From the NCBI GenBank assembly GCA_017849395.1, contig JAFIHO010000143.1, positions 1 through 6,663 of the forward strand: a stretch of DNA of 6,663 nucleotides, in the 5' to 3' direction. This DNA is from Hyphomicrobiales bacterium. GTDB taxonomy: Bacteria; Pseudomonadota; Alphaproteobacteria; Micropepsales; Micropepsaceae. Positions 1 to 5,256 of this stretch are shown here, piece after piece; the first letter of the stretch is position 1; every line of letters begins with the position of its first letter. Both the position numbers and the translations under genes were made by a program. A model generated the notes under the pieces. That model searched no databases, was not told the origin of the DNA, and was given only the letters and a program-made list of their open reading frames with translations.

Positions 1-49
1 CTAAGGGGGCAAGCGCGTCACAAAACAGCGTCAATCCGCGCGAAATCCG

Positions 50-1246
50 ATGGCCACCAACAAGACACCCAAGAAATCCTGGCGCAAGCGCACCCTGGCG
101 GTGCGCAGCGGACAGATGCGTTCGGCCTTCCAGGAGACCAGCGAGGCGCTTTTCCTCACTTCCGGCTATGCCTATGAGGCGGCGGAAGAGGCCGAAGCGC
201 GCTTCAAGGGCGAGATCGGCGGCTTCCAGTACAGCCGGTTCGGCAACCCCACCGTTTCGATGTTCGAGGCGCGCATGGCGGCGCTGGAAGGCGCGCCGGT
301 GGCGCGCGCCACCGCCACCGGCATGGCGGCGGTGTCCAGCGTGTTCCTGTCATCCCTGAAGACCGGCGAGCATGTTGTGGCGGCCAAGGAGATGTTTGGC
401 TCCTGCCGCTATGTGATCGAGACGATCCTGCCGCGTTTCGGCATCGGCTTCACGCTGGTCGATGGCGCGGACATCGCGCAGTGGCAGGCGGCGATGAAGC
501 CGCAAACCAGACTGCTGTTCCTGGAGACGCCGTCCAACCCCATGCTGTCGCTGTGCGACCTGAAGGCGGTTTCGAAGATCGCCGAAGCGGGCGGCGCGCG
601 GCTGATCGTGGACAATGCCTTTGCCAGCCCGGCGCTGCAGCGTCCGATGGAATTCGGCGCGCATATCGTTGTGCATTCCTCCACCAAATATATCGACGGC
701 CAGGGCCGCGCGCTGGGCGGCGTCATCCTGTGCCGCGAGGATTTCCTGAACGAACATCTGCAGCAATTCATCCGCAATACCGGTCCTTCCATCAGTCCCT
801 TCAATGCCTGGGTGCATCTGAAGAGCCTGGAGACGCTGGACCTGCGCATGCGCGCCCATTGCGAGAATGCCGCCAGGGTGGCCGATTTCCTGGCCGAGCA
901 GAAAAAGGTGACGCGCGTGATCTATCCGTTCCGCGCCGATCATCCGCAGCACAATCTGGCGCGGGTGCAGATGGATGGCGGAGGGGGCGTGGTGACCTTC
1001 GAGGTGGCGGGCGGCAAGGCGGCAGCGTTCCGGCTGGCCAATGCGCTGGGCCTGATCGATATTTCGAACAATCTGGGCGATACCAAGAGCCTGCTGACGC
1101 ACCCGGAAACCACCACGCACCAGAAACTGACGCCGGAAGCGCGCGCGGCGCTGGGCGTTACTTCGGGATTGCTGCGCCTGTCGGTGGGCCTGGAGGATGC
1201 CGACGATCTGTGTGAAGACCTGGATCAGGCGCTGCGCGCCGCATGA
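50..1246 (+). CDS. metZ: O-succinylhomoserine sulfhydrylase (PLP-dependent, Cys/Met metabolism family)
   Basis: This 398-residue cytosolic enzyme is expected to condense O-succinylhomoserine with sulfide to give homocysteine, the direct sulfhydrylation route to methionine. It is a full-length fold-type I PLP enzyme. Visible landmarks are the YSRFGNPT motif (residues 61-68), in which Tyr and Arg contact the cofactor phosphate of the neighbouring subunit; TGMAA near 90-94; FGSCRYV at 116-122, where an aromatic residue stacks on PLP; IVDNAF with Asp188, which binds the pyridine nitrogen; HSSTK with the Schiff-base Lys213; and LLRLSVGLED with Arg376 for the substrate carboxylate. The block GDTKSLLTHPETTTH is typical of MetZ rather than MetB or MetC. 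ATG at 50 is the only possible start, because no ATG, GTG or TTG lies between it and the in-frame TAA at 2-4. No good Shine-Dalgarno sequence precedes it. The stop overlaps the start of the next gene. The family assignment is firm; substrate preference (succinyl versus acetyl ester) is inferred from the family. Confidence 0.93.
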   Translation: MATNKTPKKSWRKRTLAVRSGQMRSAFQETSEALFLTSGYAYEAAEEAEARFKGEIGGFQYSRFGNPTVSMFEARMAALEGAPVARATATGMAAVSSVFLSSLKTGEHVVAAKEMFGSCRYVIETILPRFGIGFTLVDGADIAQWQAAMKPQTRLLFLETPSNPMLSLCDLKAVSKIAEAGGARLIVDNAFASPALQRPMEFGAHIVVHSSTKYIDGQGRALGGVILCREDFLNEHLQQFIRNTGPSISPFNAWVHLKSLETLDLRMRAHCENAARVADFLAEQKKVTRVIYPFRADHPQHNLARVQMDGGGGVVTFEVAGGKAAAFRLANALGLIDISNNLGDTKSLLTHPETTTHQKLTPEARAALGVTSGLLRLSVGLEDADDLCEDLDQALRAA

Positions 1247-1692
1247 GCGAGCATCGCATAAGGCTGAACTGGCGCGGCGACGGCGCGCCGTTCACCTATG
1301 AGAGCTATTCCCGCAATCATGAAATCTCGTTCAAGGATGGGGCCGAAGCGGTCATTCTGTCCGCTGCGCCCGCCTATCTGGGCGATGGAACCAAGGCGGA
1401 TCCGGAGGATCTTCTCGTAGCGTCGCTTTCGTCCTGTCACATGCTGAGTTTTCTGGCCATCTGCGCAAAAAAGAAACTCGCGGTTGCGTCCTATGAGGAC
1501 GATGCCAGGGGGTTTCTGGAAAATGACGGCGGAAAATTATGGATAACACGCGTCATTTTGCAACCACATGTCGTATTTTCGGGCGAATCCCAGCCTACAT
1601 CCGCCGAGATCGAAAACATCCATCACCTGGCGCATGACGCCTGTTTTATTGCCAATTCGGTCAAGACTGACGTTCACGTACAGCCGCGTTAA
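1243..1692 (+). CDS. OsmC/Ohr-family protein, putative thiol-dependent hydroperoxide reductase
   Basis: This 149-residue protein belongs to the OsmC-like superfamily, whose members reduce organic hydroperoxides with a reactive cysteine pair, usually as intertwined homodimers. The core motif DPEDLLVASLSSCHM carries the presumed peroxidatic Cys65 on the central helix, and the second conserved cysteine is Cys134 in HDACFIANSV. Both are at the spacing seen in OsmC proteins, and the length is normal. No signal peptide or membrane segment is visible. The start ATG overlaps the metZ stop as ATGA, so translation is probably coupled. No strong Shine-Dalgarno sequence is seen inside the end of metZ. 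The 3' half is AT-richer than its neighbours: 59 G/C in the 120 bases 1501-1620, against 80 in 961-1080 of metZ. The pairing with a sulfide-consuming enzyme hints at sulfur or thiol stress, but the true substrate cannot be told from sequence. It is not clearly Ohr or OsmC proper, so no symbol is given. Confidence 0.88.
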   Translation: MSEHRIRLNWRGDGAPFTYESYSRNHEISFKDGAEAVILSAAPAYLGDGTKADPEDLLVASLSSCHMLSFLAICAKKKLAVASYEDDARGFLENDGGKLWITRVILQPHVVFSGESQPTSAEIENIHHLAHDACFIANSVKTDVHVQPR

Positions 1693-1730
1693 GCGACATT
1701 GCAGACCGCGCCAAATCGTCGCTTGCGCGG
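1691..1730 (+). other. Two interlocking inverted repeats after the osmC-family gene
   Basis: AAGCGAC (1691-1697, overlapping the TAA stop) is perfectly complementary to GTCGCTT (1718-1724). A second pair, CCGCGC (1706-1711) and GCGCGG (1725-1730), interleaves with it, so the two stems either exclude each other or form a pseudoknot. No T-run follows, so a classic intrinsic terminator is not supported. In GC-rich DNA pairs of this length can arise by chance. Confidence 0.2.
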
Positions 1731-1757
1731 CGGGTCCCCGAGCCTGATACTGGCGTC

Positions 1758-2204
1758 ATGTTTGAACATGAAGACCGCAGCAGCGAGCGCGTGTCGCGCG
1801 AGAGTGTGTTTCATTACGAAAGCGAGACGCGCAGCATCCGTGTCGCCGTGAAGCCCGCCTATCTGGACGACCAGAGCGATCCGGAAGACGATCGCTATGT
1901 GTGGTCCTACACCGTGACGATCGAGAACAAGGGCGCGGAGCCGGTGCAGCTTCTGTCGCGCTACTGGAACATCACCGATGGCGTGGGCCGGGTGCAGGAA
2001 GTGCGCGGCGCGGGCGTGGTCGGGGCCCAGCCGGTGATCGCGCCGGGCGAGAAGTTCCAATACACCAGCGGCTGCCCGCTGGAGACGGCCAGCGGCTACA
2101 TGACGGGGCGCTATCAGATGATGAGCGCGTCGGGTGAATCCTTCGAGGCCGAAATTCCGGGCTTCCTGCTGGAAAGCCCGTATGAGCGGCGGCAGATTCA
2201 CTAG
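1758..2204 (+). CDS. apaG: ApaG-domain protein
   Basis: This 148-residue protein carries the single ApaG domain, an immunoglobulin/fibronectin III-like beta sandwich. Bacterial ApaG has been linked to Co2+/Mg2+ resistance and to Ap4A levels, but its biochemical role is unsettled. Diagnostic segments are AYLDDQSDPEDDRYVWSYTVTIEN (about 34-57, key parts YLDDQS and YVWSYTVTIEN), LLSRYWNITDG (65-75), the glycine motif GAGVVG (84-89), PGEKFQYTSGCPLET (96-110), GYMTGRYQM (113-121) and IPGFLLESP (133-141). About 16 residues at the N terminus exceed the usual ~125-130-residue family. GTG at 1806 (residue 17, followed by FHYESETRSIRV) would give a 132-residue protein that fits the family start better. 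Neither start has a convincing Shine-Dalgarno sequence. The ATG lies in a small palindrome, CATGTTTGAACATG (1757-1770). It begins 65 bases after the osmC-family stop and may be part of the same transcript. ApaG close to metZ is, from memory, common in alphaproteobacteria. Confidence 0.92.
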   Translation: MFEHEDRSSERVSRESVFHYESETRSIRVAVKPAYLDDQSDPEDDRYVWSYTVTIENKGAEPVQLLSRYWNITDGVGRVQEVRGAGVVGAQPVIAPGEKFQYTSGCPLETASGYMTGRYQMMSASGESFEAEIPGFLLESPYERRQIH

Positions 2205-2248
2205 GCCGCATACCTGATCCGGCAAGTCCTTGTCCGCGTAAGGGTTGC

Positions 2249-2270
2249 AACACGCCGGTTCCGGCGTGTT
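2249..2270 (+). terminator. Perfect 10-bp inverted repeat between apaG and folE, possible terminator
   Basis: AACACGCCGG (2249-2258) and CCGGCGTGTT (2261-2270) are perfect complements separated by TT, giving a very stable GC-rich hairpin (9 bp with a GTTC tetraloop). It starts 44 bases after the apaG stop. What follows is AATCCCTTTCC, a pyrimidine-rich tract rather than a clean T-run, so it may be a weak intrinsic terminator, an mRNA end stabiliser, or an operator for folE. Confidence 0.45.
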
Positions 2271-2278
2271 AATCCCTT

Positions 2279-2293
2279 TCCATTTATAATGGA
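2279..2293 (+). promoter_or_regulatory. Candidate -10 box (TATAAT) inside a palindrome just before folE
   Basis: TATAAT at 2285-2290 matches the sigma-70 -10 consensus exactly and lies in a short AT-rich patch of an otherwise GC-rich region. It is embedded in TCCATT-TAT-AATGGA (2279-2293), a perfect 6-bp inverted repeat. The last base of the box is only 9 bases before the folE ATG, so a transcript from it would have almost no leader. No -35 match is visible: the 17-base spacing position reads CGGCGT, inside the hairpin. GGA at 2291-2293 is also the only Shine-Dalgarno-like triplet for folE, 6 bases from the start. The segment may therefore be a promoter, or part of the folE leader with a partly hidden ribosome site. 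Confidence 0.35.
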
Positions 2294-2299
2294 CATTTC

Positions 2300-2890
2300 A
2301 TGACAAGACCGACACGCGAAGAGGCCGAACATGCCGTGCACACGCTTTTGCGGTGGGCCGGCGACAATCCCGAGCGCGAAGGGTTGCGCGACACGCCGGC
2401 GCGCGTGGCACGGGCGTTCGAGGACTGGTTCTCCGGCTATGGCCAGGACCCCGAGGAATATCTGACGCGCACCTTCGAGGAGATCGAAGGCTATGACGAC
2501 ATGGTGATCCTGCGCGACATCCGGTTCGAGTCGCATTGCGAGCATCATTTGGCGCCGATCATCGGACGCGCGCATGTCGGCTATCTGCCGACCCATCGTG
2601 TGGTCGGCATTTCCAAGCTGGCGCGGGTGGTGGAGGCGTTTGCCCGCCGCCTGCAGGTGCAGGAAAAAATGTGCGCTCAGATCGCCAACTGCATCCAGAA
2701 AGTGCTGGAGCCGAAGGGCGTCGCGGTGGTGATCGAGGCGGCGCACCAGTGCATGACGACACGCGGCGTGCACAAGGCGGGCGTGACCATGGTGACGTCG
2801 AGCATGATCGGCGCGTTCCGCGAGGATTCCGATACGCGGCGGGAATTCCTCAACATCATCGGCAATCCTGTCACGCGCGACGACCGCTGA
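2300..2890 (+). CDS. folE: GTP cyclohydrolase I (type IA, zinc-dependent)
   Basis: This 196-residue cytosolic enzyme opens and rearranges GTP to 7,8-dihydroneopterin triphosphate, the first step to tetrahydrofolate and other pterins. All zinc and catalytic positions of the canonical FolE type are present: SHCEHHLAP gives zinc ligands Cys80 and His83 with catalytic His82, and HQCMTTRGV gives the third ligand Cys151. Other family blocks are EREGLRDTPARVARAF (27-40), GRAHVGYLP (89-97), VVGISKLARVVEAFARRLQVQE (101-122) and SSMIGAFRED near the C terminus. The length fits the short bacterial form, which lacks the N-terminal extension of animal enzymes. ATG at 2300 is chosen because the N-terminal helix starts directly after it and GGA sits 6 bases upstream. 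It lies 95 bases after apaG, behind a strong hairpin and a TATAAT, so it may have its own promoter. The cysteine-based zinc site separates it from the FolE2 (type IB) family. Confidence 0.96.
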   Translation: MTRPTREEAEHAVHTLLRWAGDNPEREGLRDTPARVARAFEDWFSGYGQDPEEYLTRTFEEIEGYDDMVILRDIRFESHCEHHLAPIIGRAHVGYLPTHRVVGISKLARVVEAFARRLQVQEKMCAQIANCIQKVLEPKGVAVVIEAAHQCMTTRGVHKAGVTMVTSSMIGAFREDSDTRREFLNIIGNPVTRDDR

Positions 2891-2908
2891 GTCACTTTTT
2901 GTTTCGTC

Positions 2909-2974
2909 GCGGTTCCAACCGGAAAATGTTGCCGCTACGCTGCCGCTAAGCCACCAAACCTATCCTGGAACCGC
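2909..2974 (+). promoter_or_regulatory. 9-bp inverted repeat spanning the folE-argE gap, possible leader structure
   Basis: GCGGTTCCA (2909-2917) and TGGAACCGC (2966-2974) are perfect complements 48 bases apart. The right arm includes GGAA, the best Shine-Dalgarno candidate for argE, ending 9 bases before its ATG. The left arm can also fold locally as TTCC-AACC-GGAA (2913-2924), which would compete with the long stem. Between the arms TGCCGCTA occurs twice (2930-2937 and 2941-2948) with an 11-base period. A weak promoter-like pair, TTGTTT (2899-2904) and GAAAAT (2922-2927) with a 17-base spacer, overlaps the left arm. This could be a leader structure or a protein-binding site; the evidence is geometry only. 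Confidence 0.25.
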
Positions 2975-2979
2975 TCTGG

Positions 2980-4122
2980 ATGAACGCGCTGGATCTGACG
3001 AAGACTCTGATCGGATTCGACACGACAAGCCGCGGATCGAATCTTGCGCTGATCGATCATGTGCAGACTATGATCGAGGCTTCGGGCGGACGGTGCCGCC
3101 GGGTTTATGATTCAAGCGGCATCAAGGCCAATCTGTTTGCGACATTCGGGCCCGAAGGCGATGGCGGCATCGTGCTTTCGGGCCATACCGATGTCGTGCC
3201 GGTGGATGGACAGGACTGGTCCAGCGATCCGTTCCAGGCAGAAGTGCGCGACGGCAAACTTTATGGGCGCGGCGCGTGCGACATGAAGGGTTTCCTGGGC
3301 GTGGCACTGTCGCTGCTGCCGCAGATCGCCACGGCTTCGCTGACGCGGCCGCTGCATTTCGCGCTGTCCTATGACGAGGAAGTGGGCTGTGCGGGTGTCG
3401 GCGGACTGCTGGAGGATTTGAAGGGGATCGGCCTGAAGCCCGCGCTGGCCATCATCGGCGAGCCGACCCTGATGCGGGTCGTGGGCGCGCACAAGGGCGG
3501 CGCGAAGCTGCTGACCCGCTGTTGCGGCAAGGAACATCATTCCAGCGCGCCGGAGAAAGGCGCGAACGCCGTGATGATGGCGGGCGAGTTCGTGATGTTG
3601 CTGGACGATGTGTGGAACGGATTGCGCGCCGATCCCGATCCGCGTTTCGATCCGCCTCACACTACGGTTCAGGCGACCGTGATCCATGGCGGTACGGCGG
3701 TGAACATTCTGGCGCGGGAAACCGAAGTCACCTGGGAATACCGCTTCCTGCCCGACCGCGATCCGGATGCGTTGCAGGCGATGATCGAGGCGCGCGCGGC
3801 GGCGGAGATATTGCCCAAATACCGCGCCCGCGCGCACCAGGCCGCGATGACGACCGAGTTGCAGGCGCGCTATCCGGGACTGAAGCTGGATGAGGATTCG
3901 CCCGCGGTGCAGTTGGCGCGCGAACTGACCGGGGCAAACCGGGTCGAGACCGTGGCCTATGGCACCGAGGCGGGGCTGTTCCAGAGTTACGGCATTCCGG
4001 CGGTGATCTGCGGGCCGGGCTCGATCGAGCAGGCGCATCAGGCGGACGAGTTCGTGGCGCTGAGTGAGCTTCAAGCGTGTGAAGCGTTCCTGCGCAAGGT
4101 GATTGCGAAGGCGAGCAGCTAA
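2980..4122 (+). CDS. argE: Acetylornithine deacetylase (M20 metallopeptidase family)
   Basis: This 380-residue cytosolic di-metal hydrolase is expected to remove the acetyl group from N2-acetylornithine, giving ornithine for arginine synthesis. M20 landmarks are all present: SGHTDVVPV with metal ligand His69; GRGACDMKG with bridging Asp101; YDEEVGCAG with general base Glu133 and metal ligand Glu134; IGEPT with Glu161; and QAHQADEF with His353. EHHSSAPEKGANAV (185-198) marks the lid/dimerisation domain of ArgE-type enzymes, with His187. YGTEAGLFQ (328-336) is also typical of ArgE and separates it from DapE. ATG at 2980 begins directly with the conserved first helix (LDLTKTLIGFDTTS). Upstream spacing from folE is 89 bases. 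The gene converges on hslO. Two arginine genes, argF and argD, lie nearby on the other strand, which supports this assignment over a generic M20 deacylase. ArgE implies the linear rather than the cyclic (ArgJ) route for at least part of the flux. Confidence 0.92.
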   Translation: MNALDLTKTLIGFDTTSRGSNLALIDHVQTMIEASGGRCRRVYDSSGIKANLFATFGPEGDGGIVLSGHTDVVPVDGQDWSSDPFQAEVRDGKLYGRGACDMKGFLGVALSLLPQIATASLTRPLHFALSYDEEVGCAGVGGLLEDLKGIGLKPALAIIGEPTLMRVVGAHKGGAKLLTRCCGKEHHSSAPEKGANAVMMAGEFVMLLDDVWNGLRADPDPRFDPPHTTVQATVIHGGTAVNILARETEVTWEYRFLPDRDPDALQAMIEARAAAEILPKYRARAHQAAMTTELQARYPGLKLDEDSPAVQLARELTGANRVETVAYGTEAGLFQSYGIPAVICGPGSIEQAHQADEFVALSELQACEAFLRKVIAKASS

Positions 4123-4178
4123 CACCGGCTGTCATTCCCGGCCGCGCGCCGCGATAGTGGCGCGAGGGGAAGGGAACG

Positions 4179-4213
4179 CAGGTGGGACAGATTAAACCCG
4201 GTCTGTCCACCTG
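4179..4213. terminator. Strong hairpin between convergent argE and hslO, possible bidirectional terminator
   Basis: The left arm 4179-4191 (CAGGTGGGACAGA) pairs with the right arm 4202-4213 (TCTGTCCACCTG) over 12 bp, with one bulged G at 4186 and a 10-base loop, TTAAACCCGG. It sits 57 bases after the argE stop and 80 bases after the hslO stop. No T-run follows on either strand, so it would be at best a weak intrinsic terminator, or simply part of the larger palindromic element. The hairpin itself is clear; its role is inferred. Confidence 0.35.
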
Positions 4214-4246
4214 GGTCGTTCATACGCTGTCGCTATGAACTCCCTC

Positions 4247-4271
4247 ACATCGCCCGCAACGCGGTCGATGT
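4247..4271 (-). terminator. Hairpin just downstream of hslO
   Basis: ACATCG (4247-4252) pairs with CGATGT (4266-4271), and inside it CCGC (4254-4257) pairs with GCGG (4261-4264), with one C/T mismatch between the stems and an AAC loop. Read on the minus strand it begins 21 bases after the hslO TAA stop, a common terminator distance. There is no T-run after it, so termination is uncertain. It may instead belong to the composite repeat. Confidence 0.25.
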
Positions 4272-4292
4272 TCGCCGGGGATGACACGGGAG

Positions 4293-5204
4293 TTACGCCA
4301 GCGCGTCCGGCCCGATTTCGTGCGTCCGCGCGCAGAATTCGCAGCGCGCGCGGATGATGCCGTCGGGATCGGCCAGGCCTGCGCGTTCTTCCGGCGCATA
4401 GCCGCGCAGCACCGTGGTGATGCGCGCGGCGTCGCAGTCGCAGCGGAACGCGATGGGCTCGGGCGGATGCACCCGCACCTCGTCCTCATGGAACAGACGC
4501 CATAGCAAGGTTTCCGGCTGAAGCGCCGTGTCTACCAGTTCGACATCCTCCACCGTGCGTAGCAGCAGCGACAGGCGTTCCCAATCGTCATCGGTGTTAT
4601 CGGAGTCCGGAGTCACCTGCAGCATCAGGCCGCCCGCACGCCAGTGCGGATTCTTGTCGCCCGCCAGGAACAGCGGCGCGGCGGCGAGGCGGATCACCGT
4701 GGGCAGTTGCTCGGACTGCGCGAAATAGGTTTCGGCGGAAGCGGCGATGCCCTCCCCCGACAGTTCCACGATGCCCTGATAGGTGTTGCCGCCGACTTTC
4801 GGTTCGATGGTGATGGCCAGCGCGCCCTTGCCCGCCAGCGCGGGGAAATTGCGCTCCGGCAGATGGGCGTAGCGTTCGGTATCCAGACGCGCATAGCCGC
4901 GCACGCCGCGGGGCTTGTCGTCCTCCGCGCCGTAATAATCCACGGTCACCAGATCGAGCGGGCCGTCGCTTTTGGTCTGCACCGTCAGGCGGCCGTCGAG
5001 CTTAAGTGCGGTTCCCAGAATGGCCGACAGGGCCACGGTTTCGCCGGCGACGCGCGCCGCCGCTTCCGGCAGGTCGTGCGCGCCCAGGGCGCGGGCGGAA
5101 CTTGCGTCCAACCGCACCAAACGTCCGCGCACGCCGACCTTGGGCAGGTCGAACGCCAATACGAAGTCGCCATAGGGCGACGGATCATGAATCTTGTCGG
5201 GCAT
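4293..5204 (-). CDS. hslO: Hsp33 redox-regulated chaperone
   Basis: This 303-residue protein is a cytosolic holdase chaperone that is switched on when its C-terminal zinc centre is oxidised and released. The N-terminal folding domain shows VRGRLVRLD (25-33), a segment around 58-82 ending in GRLTVQTKSDGPL, RGYARL (102-107), GNTYQGIVELSG (139-150) and YFAQSEQLPT (160-169). The redox switch is intact: CDC gives Cys255 and Cys257, and CEFC gives Cys288 and Cys291, the four zinc ligands. Length and domain order are normal for alphaproteobacterial Hsp33. ATG at 5204 places the family N-terminal strand (GDFVLAFDLPKVGVRGR) about 12 residues in; no strong Shine-Dalgarno sequence precedes it. It lies 52 bases after argF on the same strand with no terminator-like hairpin between them, so co-transcription with argDF is likely. 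The gene ends facing argE. Confidence 0.95.
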   Translation of the reverse strand: MPDKIHDPSPYGDFVLAFDLPKVGVRGRLVRLDASSARALGAHDLPEAAARVAGETVALSAILGTALKLDGRLTVQTKSDGPLDLVTVDYYGAEDDKPRGVRGYARLDTERYAHLPERNFPALAGKGALAITIEPKVGGNTYQGIVELSGEGIAASAETYFAQSEQLPTVIRLAAAPLFLAGDKNPHWRAGGLMLQVTPDSDNTDDDWERLSLLLRTVEDVELVDTALQPETLLWRLFHEDEVRVHPPEPIAFRCDCDAARITTVLRGYAPEERAGLADPDGIIRARCEFCARTHEIGPDALA

Positions 5205-5256
5205 GACCTACCAATATGGCCTTGGGGGCCGGCATTTCAACCGAGCCCGTTTCCGG

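Larger units (their letters stand above)
4130..4286. repeat. Composite palindromic intergenic element with 13-bp terminal inverted repeats
   Basis: The left end TGTCATTCCCGGC (4130-4142) pairs with the right end GCCGGGGATGACA (4274-4286) over 13 positions, one of them a G-U pair. Beyond a 2-base bulge, CCG (4125-4127) pairs with CGG (4287-4289). Inside lie four further stems in series: CGCGCC/GGCGCG (4145-4150, 4159-4164); a 12-bp stem with one bulged G (4179-4213); GTTCATA/TATGAAC (4218-4224, 4234-4240); and a 10-bp stem with one mismatch (4247-4271). It fills nearly all of the gap between the convergent argE and hslO stops. The ends resemble REP-like GTCATTCCCGGC repeats I associate with alphaproteobacterial genomes. 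No coding frame is apparent and no flanking target duplication is seen. Confidence 0.5.

Noticed and set aside
350..1120. Minus-strand 256-codon and plus-strand 244-codon (481-1215) open frames inside metZ
   Set aside because: Both overlap the complete MetZ coding frame and have no recognisable motifs; they come from GC-rich codon bias.
1757..1770. Palindrome CATGTTTGAACATG over the apaG start codon
   Set aside because: The stem is only 5-6 bp with a 2-4 base loop, and half of it encodes the first residues. It is too short to claim as an operator or start-codon hairpin.
2891..2906. T-rich run (CTTTTTGTTT) right after the folE stop as an intrinsic terminator
   Set aside because: No convincing stem lies directly upstream of the T-run, so the key half of a terminator is missing.
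3112..4125. A 337-codon minus-strand open frame antisense to argE
   Set aside because: It is a shadow of argE: the composition is rich in Arg, His and Gln and there is no recognisable domain, while every ArgE catalytic residue is present on the other strand.
4125..4292. A small gene or sRNA in the argE-hslO gap
   Set aside because: No frame with a start, ribosome site and sensible composition is visible, and no promoter elements could be supported. The inverted repeats explain the region better.
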